Source: Drosophila miranda (Eukaryota > Arthropoda > Insecta > Diptera > Drosophilidae). From it: a DNA stretch of 64,000 nt. The stretch is taken from the NCBI RefSeq assembly GCF_003369915.1, contig NC_046677.1:6448001-6512000 (forward strand), read 5' to 3'. Below, piece by piece: positions 10,901-23,045 of this stretch. Each line of letters opens with the position of its first letter. Position 1 is the stretch's first letter. Under the pieces are notes generated by a model. It ran no database searches, was not told the DNA's origin, and saw nothing but the letters and a program-made list of their open reading frames with translations. The position numbers and the translations under genes are program-made.

Positions 10901-13900
10901 ATCGAACGATTTGATTTCGAACGGGCCATTGTGTCAATGATTGCTTTGGGAATGGATGCGGATGCGGAGGCGGAGGCAGAGGATGCCTTGGCTGCTACTC
11001 ACCTTGAATTTTCAGTTTATTGTCACGAAGCTGTACAAAACCTAATTTATTATCACTCAGAATGCTGTCATCCAGTAGATCGTAGTCTTCCTGCAAATGA
11101 ACAAAAAAACACATCATGGAATGGATAATACCATTAAATCATTTCCTCTAAATCAAGTTTCATAAAAATACAATACAGAAACTGAAGTACAAGGACATCT
11201 GAACTGTTCTTAGCAAACTCAGCAAGGACCTTCGGAATTATCAATAGAGACAATTTTTGTATATAAGGATATTCAATAGAAACTCAATAAACCTAAGGCT
11301 TGTTCAGTCGAACTTATATATAGCGAATCTCAAAGGGAATTCGTTATACGTTAAATTCGTAGTTTAGAATTTATTTTTGCAGAATATAGCATTGCAATGG
11401 TCTGGAAATTAATTTCGTTATATAGAAGTTCACCTTGTATGGAAGTTCGTAATGGAGGAGCTCGTTAAAATTAAAATTTAACAAGGTTTTATACTCCGAG
11501 CTCCATACCACTATATAAAATATAAAAAAAAATATAAAAAATTAAACACAGAATTTTCAGTCATGCCTTCCGTTAGAAAACTTTTGCCTGTGCAGCCCCC
11601 AAGGATTAATCCATCGATATGGCTATGCTTGATCATAATCACGCCGCCGCTTAGAAGACTTTAAAATCTTCGAAGACTGCACCGAGTCCTTGGAGTAGAG
11701 TCCTCGCCACTTCAAGGCCTACGGAGTCGGGACCGTGCCTACGAGGCCACAACTTATCGCAGACCCTCTTCAGACCATTATCGTGCCGTCGTTATCCTTG
11801 GAAAAGTCAAGTACTTTGAAGATTTGTAATTTCGATTTTGATAAGACTTTTGTAGAATTTGTAGCGAACAAAAAAAAATCCGCACTCTTCCACAAATGTT
11901 ATCCGATTCGTTTAATTTCTATTTCTTCGTGTCAATAAATAAATTTTTAACGAAAGTATGATTATCATATTCATATACACCCAGCGACATAAAAAAATCC
12001 GCACTCTGATATTTCATGCATTTTTTTAGTTCTCCAGCATGGGATTCCCACAGATGTAATCCCATTCGTCTAAATTATTTTTTTTTTGTGTCAATAAATC
12101 AATTTCTTACTGAAGTGCATGCTTAAATGTTTGATGTCATATTCATATAAATAAAAAACAAATCATTTTCCAAATAGCACTTTTTTCAACGGTCAAAATT
12201 TCAGTAAAATTGTAAAAACGTTGTCTTCAACAAAAACTAATTTTTTTCCAATGGGTTATTTTGTTTTTTGCTAACTAATAATAAACAATATTATTAAAGA
12301 TTTTTTTTTCAAATTATACATTTTTTAATAATTTTTTAATATTTTGTGGTATTCCTTGGCTTTTCGTATAAAGCCTTCAAATATTCATTCGTTATATCCT
12401 CAAACCAAACTTCTTCTATAATTTCCCCTGATTCAAGCATTGTTTTTGGCTTCCGCTATCATACATTAATTTCCGCGTTACTAAAAATTTAAAAGTAAAA
12501 CAGCAGTGAATTTTTCTGGTTTAAGGATGCCAATTCACTTTTAATTAAATACTGAAAAACACGATTTAAATACGCCGAAAATATAAATAATAAACAAAAT
12601 CTTTAAACGAGCATCCAATTAATTTTTTGTAAATTTAATTTAATTATGCTTCATTTCTACGAGTAAATATTTATTAAATATTACACACAAATATTTTGTC
12701 CACAGTCTCCCTAGGCTTCCTGTCTCCCCATGGGCAAAATTTGAGGGGCCCATAGATACGTATTAAAAATGCAAATCCCTTTGCCCGGGAAGACAGATAA
12801 AAAAAAAAAAACGAGTATGCGCCAGAATTGGCATATTCCGGCGAAAGCATCTTTTGTGTTCCCACAGGATGATGCGGCCAGGCCCGATTTGCATAGCAAA
12901 ACTTACCTTAACATTATCATAATCCGGCATCGAGTCGCCCATCCGTCCGCCCAGGCTGATGCCTCCGCCGCCACCGGCCCGCATGGCCAGCATGCCGCTG
13001 TGCGTGCGCTCGTCGATCATGAAGACCTGCAACGAGACGGAGACAAAGGCAGAGGAACACGGAATATGGAATATGAAATTTGAAAGTGTTTACTGTGGGA
13101 AATTTGAATTTCAAGCTCTCTAATTTCCTCAGCTCTCACTGGCATAATGAAGCTGAACCTGAGCTGCATTTTAAACTCAAGTTAATTGAACAGGTTTCCT
13201 GCCATTTGAGTCCACCCATATTTAAATAATACATAGTTCATGTATCGCCGCTATATAAAAATAAAACCCAAAATATCGAGGGATACCAATGGAATATAGT
13301 TCAAAATATCAAAATGGCCGAGGTAAGTGCTACAAATATACATATTGCCCTTAAAATAAATACTTTAAACCAATTGTTTCATTGGATAGGACCCCTGGGG
13401 CCATAAAGAAACTCCTGGAGAACATCGATGGTGTTCATGGTGTGAGGAAGAACTCAAATCCCCCAGACGATTCAAAGCTTCGGCGGTTATACCCGATGCT
13501 CAATCAGCATGGCTCTCCTTCGCACATTGCACGACGAAGAGTGCGTGGTAGAGGGACAGAAAATTGATTTGCTAATTTTGCCTATAATAATGATCCGATC
13601 CGATCTGATTCAGATTCTGCAGTCTCGTAGCCAAGGGCATTCTCTTTTATGAAGGCGGAAGAGGGCGGGGCGTCTGTTTATAGTCTCTAAGATCTAGGCG
13701 CTCATCGGGATGGACAAACAGACTCCGCTTTTGATGGTAATCAAGAATATACATATGTACTTTAAACCTTTCGAGTATCGGGTTCCTGTTTCTTCCATAA
13801 TTTTCTAGATTCCCATATAGAGCCCACTCACCTCGGTCAAGATGATCAGCCCGAAGACGGCAAAGAAGGTAATGACGATGAGGAAACTCATGCCGGATCG

Positions 13901-13988
13901 CTCCCTGGTGCCCCACTGTTTCTTGCCCCGCTTCATGGTGGGTGTCAGTGAGGTGCGGCCACCTTGATGATGCTGCTGCTGCTGGGCT

Positions 13989-14023
<35 letters not shown>

Positions 14024-14194
14024 GTAGCAGGCGTGCGAGTGTCCTTGATGGCCGTAGGTGGCCTGATAATGGCCCAGCAGGGGAAGGGCAGCCGAAGAGC
14101 CCGAGGCGTTTACGGAACTGGTGGAGCTGGCGGAGCTAACGGAGCCCCCCCTTGCCTGCTGCTTGTACTGAGGGGGGCTCCGGCTATTCAGCAT
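7937..14194 (-). CDS. glycosyltransferase family 92 (DUF23) type II membrane protein
   Basis: Eight coding exons were assembled: 14194-13832, 13026-12907, 11090-11003, 10792-10323, 9673-8952, 8894-8724, 8655-8502 and 8434-7937, all GT-AG and in frame, giving about 861 residues. The N-terminus is cytoplasmic with a Gln/His tract, followed by one membrane anchor (SFLIVITFFAVFGLIIL). The stem carries a Pro-Gly repeat. The catalytic region holds CVKPFHFNYDKALYLMEYLE, typical of GT92, and LVDLDEF, a DxD-like metal/nucleotide-sugar site. GT92 enzymes such as C. elegans GALT-1 add galactose to fucose on N-glycan cores in the Golgi. Donor and acceptor here are inferred from family. The C-terminus has an unusual Thr tract and a conserved-looking VFEVNDFGVPVARVEYQ end. 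Large introns hold repeats and a nested candidate gene. Confidence 0.92.
11868..12125. repeat. two-copy tandem duplication in a GT92 intron
   Basis: AAAAAATCCGCACTCT, a CCGATTCGT-like block and GTGTCAATAAAT-AATTT occur twice, at about 11868-11965 and 11990-12120, with divergence. It lies in an AT-rich intron, with no coding potential. Confidence 0.65.
13252..13260 (+). promoter_or_regulatory. TATA box for the nested candidate gene
   Basis: TATATAAAA lies 54 nt upstream of the ATG of the nested frame on the strand opposite to GT92. The start site is not marked by a clear initiator. Confidence 0.35.
13314..13551 (+). pseudogene. small two-exon gene nested in a GT92 intron, 3' part replaced by a repeat
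   Basis: Exon 1 is ATGGCCGAG (13314-13322) in the context TCAAAATGG, followed by a GTAAGTGC donor, a 67-nt intron and an acceptor at TTGGATAG. Exon 2 begins at 13390 and continues in frame as DPWGHKETPGEHRWCSWCEEELKSPRRF. The CSWC pair could be half of a zinc site. From about 13475 the sequence becomes the dispersed repeat (GCGGTTATACCCGAT) and runs to a stop at 13549-13551, so the original C-terminus appears lost. I do not recognise the gene. Splice signals and start context suggest it was once real. Whether it is still expressed is unknown. Confidence 0.4.
13475..13800. mobile_element. dispersed repeat copy (DINE-1/SGM-like)
   Basis: It shares GGTTATACCCGAT, CAGCATGGCTCTCCT, AAGAGTGCGTG-AGAG-GACAGAAAAT, GATTCAGATTCTGCA, GTCTCT-AGATCTAGGCGCT and ATCAAGAATATACATATGTACTTTA with the copies near 25,050-26,100. 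It is inserted in a GT92 intron. Confidence 0.7.
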
Positions 14195-14484
14195 GTTGGA
14201 GTGCAGGGAGCAGGGGGATTAGTTTTCAGCGTTCAGACAACAATTTACTTGTTTATTTTGTTTTTGACTCAATTTAATGGAGATTTTTCTTGGTGCACTT
14301 AATGGCGGCGATATGCGATTGGGGATTCGATATTTATATTTATTTATTTATTTAGCATTTTATAGGGTTTCCATTTGTATTTTGTGCATAAGCTGGGAAA
14401 AGATTTTCATATGTTTTACGGATAAGCTTAGCAAAACAAAAGTCCAAAAAGAAAAGCGACAGCTAGAGAGAGGGAAGTCCGGAG

Positions 14485-14518
<34 letters not shown>

Positions 14519-17500
14519 TGTGTGTGCGTGCTCTCTGGGCACTCGAACTTTTCCTCGTTGGCCAATTATAAAGGAAAAATCAATAAAAATCTGTGCAAGG
14601 CTTTGCCCGAAACGATTCTGCCTGAAAGAACTTGAATCCCTTCCATTTGAATACAACAATTGGTCTATTTATGATTGAGATTGATCTTTAAGCGATGATC
14701 TATGTACATTTTGGCTCTGGATGATGTTCCGTTGTGCTTTCATCACCTTTGTACAGCATTCCACTCGGCACTGGTGCTGCTGGCCCCCAATCTGCAAGCC
14801 GCAACTCGGACAGGACGCTGCCAGGACAACTTTCCGTTTCACTTGCCCTCTGGCCACCGATTCGGCTAAGCACTTATCAATTGGTTTGTTTAACAACTTT
14901 TTGGATAACCGAAACACACACGCCAAAACATTTAACTCTCGGCGAAGACGGCAGGAAAACAATGCGGCACAGCTGGGCAGCACAGAGCCAAGGACCTGCG
15001 CACAGGACCCTGCCAGAGGCAATCAGCTGTTCGAGGGCATGCGTTGCCAGACCTAGCCACATTTGGAATAGAACAAATGGATTTAACGGTGCCAAAGACC
15101 TACATTTAGTTGAGGGAAATATTACAGAGCTAGAGCGAATAAAAATGAGGGGATTCATCTACAATATGTTTGAATTCAAGACTATAGTAGGGGTATATGT
15201 ATACATTTCGGGAGATGGTATCTTTCTCAGACGAAAATATCCTGCATCTGCCCACTTTTATCCATGATAATCAACGCCAAGAGAGACCCGTATACCCAAG
15301 CCACTGAAGAAGCACATTCCCTGGCCACACACTCGCCTCCCATTCATTTCCGGTGCAACTTTTTGTGGCCGGGGACCCACATGGCATCTCATGGCATCTT
15401 CTCGAGCCCTGGCTGGACAAAAGAAATTAGCGGAAACAATAAAATACCTCAAACTTTTTGAAAACCAATAAATTCAAAGTGTTTGGAAATCAATTGGGAA
15501 CAAATTGCAACAGGCAAAATCAACCAGCAAGAAAATTGAACAAAAGGGATACGTATGGGAATGGGGATGTGTGGGGATACCCACTCTGACCCTGTGAACA
15601 CTTTAGCCGAGCAATCGAAAAGTTAGCAGAAGAACCAGCGGCAAAAACAGTTTTGTTTGCTCAACTTTTTTGTCATTGGGGATGCAAAGATGTGACAACA
15701 ATGGTACAGTAGTCGCCAAAAGAAACCAGAAAGAAGTGGATGTAGTCCCTACATGAAATTCAAGCTAGAAGCTATAGAAATATCAACAAAGCCCTTGATA
15801 AGAGTCGTAGAGGATATGGCCTTGGGTAAACATTGAATAAGAATCGCCGCACCAATAATTAAAAGGAAATTCAATCAGGTCGGACATCGTTATAATAATA
15901 ATATGATATAAAAGCTGTACAAGAGGGCAATCATCTGTTGGATCAATTAACAATGAAATGCCATTTCTATGACACTTTACACGGAAATAAATTGAGAAAA
16001 AGAGGAACAACAAACCAACAAAAAGATGGGAACCCAACCACCAATCCGCTTAATCCACAACGTGGCAGGCACTCGAATGCATTCGTCGTTGCACCTCAAG
16101 TGAGATTAAATAAAACTGCAAGGAAATTGAAATGAAAATTCAGCAAGGCAAACAAATTCGGAACAAGCCATTGCCAGCATCTATGAGATACATTCTGCTT
16201 GTCCTTCTCCCTTGGCTCGCCGCCTCTTTCCGAAAATATTTCTACTCACTCGGCAACTTTCCCGTTGAAGTGCCGTTGTGGCAGCTTAAGATACTGCCAC
16301 CACTCCACCACTGCCCGGGCATAGGCAACTTAACTTTGATGAGTTTGCCAAGTAAAAAGTAAAATCATGGCTGGTTTGCTCGTATATTGCCGGAGAGGGC
16401 CATGGACTTACCTGTGCCGCTCCTTGCTCCCTCCTTCTGCCAGCTGCAGTCGAGCGTGTTTGAAATTATGATTAAAATAACGAAAATCATGAGGCCCTAA
16501 CAGACAGCGGAAGATATTAGCCTGGATCTAGCTCTGTTTGATCTGAATCTAACCAGAAAACCAGAAATCCATAGTTACCTGTTCTAGATATTCAATGGAG
16601 ATATTCCCAATAATAATTAATGGATCAAATCTGGTATGCACTACAGATTCATAGCAAAAAAAAGTTGGATAAACTGAATGCTCCAAGCGCTCTCTTGCCC
16701 TCTCCCAGAGTGGCCTCTCCGTCTCAGACCAGCGTGTTTTGTACAGAAACTGAGTTGCGGGTATCTTAGGGTCGAGGCACGTGTTCCGACTCGTTTTTCA
16801 CGCGTTTTACATTCGTTTTTGTGGCAATTATTGTTTCAATTTGCTAAAGATTCTTTTAGATAAAGAAAAATCTGTTCTACAAAAGCCCCACTCCGTCTTT
16901 CGGTATTCTCTTAGCATGCCTGAGGGCATTTTATTAATTCCACTTCGTTTTGATGCTCTCGATATCGTATGTGAGAGGCTGCGGACGGGAACGAGGAGGA
17001 GGATGCAGACAATGATGTCTGGAAATGGCTGGCAGCACTGCAGGCGCATATCTGCCGGATGCGCGGCTTGTTTGGTAATTTCCTTAACGGATGTGCATGC
17101 AGTCGCAGGACAAGGAACAGGAGCACCACCACCACCACCACCACGATCTGGAGACGGCAGTGAGATGGTCAATGTGTGCCAGTGTGTTCTTTAAGTATGT
17201 GGGCGTGTGTAAGAATGGCTTTAGCACAAAATTTGTTTGCCAAATTCCGTTGCCCGTTGGTCATGGAGCTTTCAAAGGCGCCCACAGCCTTTTCCAGCTG
17301 ATTGGACACTTGAGGGCAAACACAAAACCACAAAATCCCCAAGCAAAGGCCACATCTTGCAACCTGGACGTTGGATCCTGTACCCTAATCGATTGGTAGG
17401 AAAATGTGAAACAAATCGTGAGGACCAACCAGTCCCGACCCCTATCCGGTGGTCTTTAACTGCTCTTCAAATGCACTCTGGGGACTTCTTTTCGTTCCGT

Positions 17501-19084
17501 TTGCCATAAATTAGGCAACAGATTTTTTCCACAGCCAGCCGTGTCAACGACAGGGAATCCCCTTGAATCTGCCTCTCTGTCTGTCTCTCTGTCTCTCTGT
17601 CCATGAGGGCCCGAACAGAACAGAGCCAGCCACCCAATGGATGGGCAATTAATCTGCCAAGGTCCGAGGGCATTAGAATTCTTTTGTGCCACATTACTGG
17701 TCCCCTCTCAACCTTCAGATATGTATCTGAAGAAATCATTTGATAACATAGCAGTAGATAAATATTTGATGGTGCAGGCCGTGCCGGATGCACAATTAGG
17801 CTGAGTGCCTGGTTAGTCCCTTTTCTACCAAAAAACTTATCTTCAAATTAGTGTGAAAAGAGAAAACGGTAGTGGTTGGAGGCCAGAGGCCACAAGTCTG
17901 AGACGATTTCGACATAAATTCAATAGAACGATGGCAATAAGTGCATTAGCAGCATATTTCACAGATTGGCAGACACGTCGCTAGATGTGGTTGGAACCAA
18001 CCAAGCAGACCAGACCATCACAGGACACGAAAGGACAGGCAGACAGCACAGAGAGCACAGACCAAGAAGTAAGCCACAAATTGCATGAGATCATAAATAT
18101 TTCAAGCATAAAGTACGAAATATGCAAAAGTTTTCTGCTTTCCCTTGGCGTTGGTGTTGCTCTCGGTATTGCCAATGCCATTGCCAGTGCCACTGCCAGT
18201 GCCCAGTGTCCTGGCAGTTGCAGTTCGCCAGATACGAGGGACGTCAAACGAAGTAAGAAAAATATATTGCTAAATTCTCGCACAGGAAACGGGAGCAACA
18301 TCAGCAACAGCCAGCGGGTGGACAACGGACAGGGTTCTCCGTTGTCTGTTGTCTGTTGTCCGGCACGTGCACTACGCCAAAATGGCAAACGGAAGTTGAA
18401 AAGAGCCAAAGAGCAAAGGGCATGTAACGCTATTTCGCTATTCTTCTCTGCCCTGTCCTGCCCTGTCCTGCTCAAGCGATTGCGGCAACAAATTTGCAAT
18501 AAGCAATTTTTCAATTTTCAATTTGGGCAGCCAAGGACAACGGCCATCGGCTGGACCAGGATATGCAAAACAGCAGCCACATATCGCCCGGACCATAATT
18601 CATCGGGGTGTACCGAAATGGAGCCAAACATTTCCAAGGTCCCGCGAGCAGACCGTCACACCGTCACCGCGTCAACACGTTAACATTCGAATAGGACAAA
18701 GAACAAATCAAGTATTGCATCATTGCACAATTGAAGCCACGATAAGACCTATTTATAGGTCTTGTGGCAAGTATCTCACCCACCTTTCTCTTTCTCTACA
18801 CCAGTGTGGATTAGCACTCCCCATCTGTGGCCATTCTCAGTGAGACCTCAAAGCACTCTTGCTTACAAGGTAGGAAATACTTATAGAGGAAATGAGGCCC
18901 GTGTGCCTCCACAAAGCGGCATTCTACGACTGAAATGGGCTTACGGTGCCAGTTCCACGACTGTTCCCGGGATCAGACTCCGTAATCCGATCAGACTCAG
19001 AAACAGAGGCACTCACAGAAGCAGTTTCCATTGAATAATCGTTGTTTATATGCGGGTATTCGATACTTTCGACACCCAATCCGG
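14195..19084. other. 4.9 kb without a supported gene
   Basis: This lies between the GT92 start codon and the 3' end of the protease homologue. It probably includes GT92 5' UTR and upstream introns or promoter. It has a GA microsatellite (about 14490-14520), a CCTGCCCTGT triplication (about 18450-18472) and otherwise unique sequence. Open frames are short and without family signals. Confidence 0.5.
14488..14520. repeat. (GA)n microsatellite
   Basis: About 30 bp of GA dinucleotide, followed by TG repeats. Confidence 0.9.
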
Positions 19085-20214
19085 TTACACCATGTACTGC
19101 CGTATGTCGAGATCGCGTTCCCTGAGCTTCTGGTCTATCCACTGTCGGTAGAACAGCAAGTTGGTGTAAATTCCAAGCAGCTGGGGGCCGTCGCAGCGTC
19201 CGGGCCTGGCCAGCAGGCCGGCCAAAACGAAGCGATCGTCGTGGCCGGGGAGCGGACACATTAGGGGCACGCCATCCATGCCGCCATCGCCGCAGACAAA
19301 GTCACCCTTGTCCCCGCCAGCGCAGAGCAGCGTGTCATTGAGGGAGTTGCGACGACCCAGGTAGGACAGCCGGAGCTTCGCCATGCACTGATCCCGCGGC
19401 AGGGCGTAGAGAGTCCAGCGCTTGGGCAGGGTCTCGGCCCCACCGAAGTCCCTTCGCCGCCACCCGGACACATAGCACTGGCTGTAGTTGTACACCATCT
19501 GGGGCGGAGGCAGGCAAATCAGCTGAACATTGGGCGCCAGCTCAAAGGGAGACGACTCCTTGGCCAGCAGCAGCGCTGCTATGTTGTGGGCCACTGGCGT
19601 TTGCGTATAGTTGGGATGCAGCAGCAGCTCGGCCACCGCTCGGCTCTGATGAGGTTGCGGCTCCAACTCCACGGCGGCATCCCATTCGCCTGCCACCAGA
19701 CGAAGATCCTCGGCACTCTCGTTCTGCACGCAACGGGCCGTGGTAAGGACGGCTCGGGAAGATATGAGAGCGCCACTGCACAGATACCCATCGGACCCGT
19801 AAATGGCCACCAGCCATGGGAACTCGCCGAACTTGGCCTCCTGCTGCTTGTATCCCCACGGGCGGAGATAGTACCAGAGGTCATGGCGTCCTCCGCATTG
19901 CCAGGAGTTTGCTCCTTCCAGAGTTCTGGCCGCGGGTAGCTGTTCGAGTGGAGTACGAGTACAGGATTGTCTGTCTGTCAGTCATGATTAGTACTCACCG
20001 TATCGTGGGCATTGCAGCACTTCTCCATATAATGACACTGCTCGTCTAACGTGGTCCGGCTGCGATCCGGATAGAAGTGCCCATCCACCAGGAGACCCTC
20101 GTTGCACTGCTCGGAGGGCACACATTGCTTCTCCGCCGCACAGCTCTTGTATCCCAGAGCTGCCGGTGCAAGGCAGCCCACAAGGCACCCAACCACTATC
20201 GGAGAGAGCCACAT
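19085..20214 (-). CDS. CLIP-domain serine protease homologue, catalytically dead
   Basis: Two exons (20214-19999 and 19939-19085) give 356 residues. A signal peptide (MWLSPIVVGCLVGCLAPAALG) is followed by a CLIP-like six-Cys module (CVPSEQC ... QCHYMEKCC) and a trypsin-like domain beginning after KFGEFPWLVAIYG. All three catalytic positions are changed: TARC replaces the His-bearing AAHC, HNIA replaces the Asp motif, and GDGGMDG replaces GDSGGP. Disulfide cysteines remain. Such masquerade-like homologues act as secreted cofactors in prophenoloxidase or Toll cascades, which is family knowledge. A truncated copy lies about 7 kb to the right. A TATA box is at 20271-20278. Confidence 0.9.
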
Positions 20215-20221
20215 CGTTGTC

Positions 20222-21240
20222 GTTGCACTTGAACTTGAACTGTGCGGCCGGATGATCGGTCGACCCCTGTCTTTTATAGCCTCACCAAGGGTCAGGCGGT
20301 GGACAGCCCCTTGATTGGGTTAAATATAACTTAAAATCTGCCTAGAGAGACCCATTAAAGAGCTATAAATAGCTCTGAATAGCCGCGCCTGGGCTGGATA
20401 AGTGGGTGGGAATTGGAACGATTGCATCTCCTATAATATAATATAATACAATATACGTATCTATTACCGTGCACTAGAACGCTGTGAAGATGGACTGTGT
20501 CTGAGGGGATGGGGGAATGGGGGACTAGCTCAACTTCTGCGTCATATCTTAGTGCACAATCGTCGCCTAAGTGCACGTAAATTGAATAAAATTTCGACAA
20601 GATTTAATACACAAGACTGGCATGCAACCCTCGCCCTGGAGGTGGGGAGTGGGCCGCAGGCAGATTGAGATGCAGATGCAGATGGATATGGGAATGGTAT
20701 AGTTTCCAGGCTGTTCGATAGACACACGACTTAAAGACGAGTTCCTACAATAGACCCTCATGCAGACATAAGAGTGTCTGCAAATTTGTTGCACGGACTT
20801 CATTGGCGGAGATTTACGCAGCTTAAATAGATTGTCAACAGAAGTGGCGGAGCATTCAACGAGGTGGAAGACGGAAGTTTGGAACTGGGCTGGGGCTGGT
20901 GAGGGGACACGACATGCGTCAAATATGTAGAAAGTAAATTTGTTACATCATGTCCCAGCACTGTGGGACAGATGTTATCCTCGAGGAAATGAATACTACC
21001 ATTGGACCTACCAATCTATGGACCTGACACCCCCACAGCCCGCCCACTAAGGCATTCGCCTATGTGGTGTGCAGTTTTTAATTATTCTGCTATGAAAATT
21101 TATTATATCCTTCTGTTGAACGAATCGGAAGTTCACTTGGCAATGATGGGAATATTATTACATTATTATACCTATGTGATTTATACAGACTCAGAGCCAA
21201 AGATTTTATGCAAATGAAGTGGTTCCGAGGTCGTATATGT
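20222..21240. repeat. segmental duplication, copy 1 (upstream flank of the protease homologue)
   Basis: This sequence matches 27262-28325 nearly base for base over about 700 bp (roughly 20300-21060), with only a few substitutions. Divergence and indels increase after about 21150, and similarity fades near 21240. It is the 5' flank of the intact protease homologue. No ATG-initiated coding frame in it is convincing. Confidence 0.9.
20271..20278 (-). promoter_or_regulatory. TATA box of the protease homologue
   Basis: On the minus strand TATAAAAG lies 57 nt upstream of the start codon. The equivalent 25 bp is deleted in the duplicated copy near 27304. Confidence 0.65.
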
Positions 21241-23045
21241 TTGATTTCTATATAAGAGAATCTCCTGTCAGCAGTTGATGTAAGATAATTCTAGTAAAAA
21301 ATCATTCCGCGGATCGGCTGTTGTGATGACTGTGAAAAACAGAGCACAGTGCATTGGAAGTGCATCCAACCAGTTGGGGCTGCTTTGTTTCGTCAGGTAA
21401 TGCTAAGATATCGCCCATTTAAATATATTTTCCATTTCAATTTGTATTATTTTTATATATATTTTGTGTATTTACTTTTATTTATTTATCAATAATTTTT
21501 TGGTTTTTTTTATATGCGTTTTTTATGTTAAATTAAGGTTTGTATTCATGTGCATATGCTGTAATATTATATATATTTAAATTGAAAATCCACTGACTCG
21601 TTGCAGGAGTTGCAGTAGAAATTCTCAGTAAAACTGCTGAGAAAAAGGCTTAGAAAGGCTTGCACTAGACACCACTTATTCCATAAAGTATTCCACTTAA
21701 AGAGCTCATTCTCAATGATTTTCTGGTGCACTCAGTCCCGAGCTAAAATCCAAATTGAGTTGAGTCGTCAGTTCAGACTCTCTTGCCGAAGCCATCCACT
21801 CAATATTCACTGCAACTGGGCTACAGCGGCTCTCTTAGCTACCTTTTGGCTCCAGCACACACTCAACTCGGTTTCAGTTGGCTCTCTTAAGTGCATTTTG
21901 GCTCCGGGCCGCACTCAACTCAGTTCTGAGCGGAGCATAATATATATGACTCATGCCAGCGACTCTCTTAGCTGCAATTGGAGTCCTGCAACTCAGCTGC
22001 AAGTCCTGAGAACAGAAAATAACAGATAAAGTGGAAACCAGAACAATATTTTAGCTTAAAGCATTAACATATATTTTATTATAACTCATACTTAGAACAT
22101 ATCCTTGAAACCGATTCTTCTGGGATTTGGATCCATACAAATATTCTGTTTATAAAAAAAACTTTAAGCTAATGAAGTCTCAATTCTGGAGTCACCGACA
22201 GTTGCAGTGTTTGATGGTGATTTTTGTTTAACAATAGTCACTTTGTTTATTATTAGAGCGTCCAGCGACAGGTATGTATCATACCCTCGAAGGGGTATAA
22301 AGGGTATCACATTCCCAAAAGGTGTATCAGTTATAGGGGGGGATAAATACTCGTATAGATTCTGTACATATTTTTGTACATCTTCTTTTTTATTCCCACA
22401 CCCATACCAGCCGTTTTATCTTGCTCGCTTCCGCCAGATCACGCACACTGCACGAGGAAGAGTGTGTGTGAGAGTGAGAGAGAGAATGGGCAAGCGCGTA
22501 GCCACTGCATATTTATTTGTGTTCTTTCTGGCTATAATAATAATCCAATCTGATCCAGCCATGGTCGTTCTATACGATTCTGTGCTTCTCCGAAATTGTC
22601 GATGCCGCAGAATGTGCGAATGGAAAATGCCTTGGGACTCGACTCCTCGACCCCAACCGACAGGATCAAATGGCGATACCTAAACAATGGGCCCAGTGGG
22701 GCGTAGGCCATGAGCACATCCTTCGTCATGCAATACCCTCTTAACTGAGGGTTATTATGAGTCCAACTGATTCATTGCATTTCATTTTACAAACCGCTTG
22801 AGTTGGAGTTTTTTATGGAGTGCATGCAGAGAATCTTACTCACTGAGTTGATAGCTTGAGATCACACCATAACGGAAGGGACGTTTCTTATCATGAATGT
22901 GCTATTATGTACATTTTGCTATACATTTTTAAATGTGATTAATTGTGAGAAACGAAGAAATAATTTATATTTATACATGGTAATTGGATGCATTCCACTC
23001 AGTTTGGTTTTGATTGGAAAGTCGAGTGCGAGAGTCAAGTGAAAT
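21241..23045. other. intergenic stretch with short degenerate repeats
   Basis: It holds a possible TATA box (TATATAAG, 21249-21256) and a short splice-like arrangement (ATG near 21325, donor near 21398, acceptor near 21605), which is weak. It also holds a degenerate 50-60 bp repeat with GGCTCTCTTA and CACTCAACTCGGTT phrases (about 21720-22010) and a dispersed repeat (22262-22730). No supported gene. Confidence 0.45.
22262..22730. mobile_element. dispersed repeat copy (DINE-1/SGM-like)
   Basis: It shares GAAGAGTGTGTG-GAGAG, TGGCTATAATAATAATCC, TCTGATCCAG and GTCGTTCTA-GATTCTG phrases with the cluster near 25,100-25,760. The left end has ATACCCTCGAAGGGGTATAAAGGGTAT. Confidence 0.6.

Noticed and set aside
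18701-18730. Possible microRNA-like hairpin around a TATTGCATCATTGCAC string
   Set aside because: I could not see a matching complementary arm within about 100 nt.
20567-20803. Cys-rich minus-strand frame conserved in both duplicated flanks (also 27586-27957)
   Set aside because: No signal peptide, the longer version lacks an ATG, and conservation of the frame follows simply from near-identity of the DNA.
22207-22683. 158-codon plus-strand frame
   Set aside because: Lies mostly over a dispersed repeat, with no protein features.
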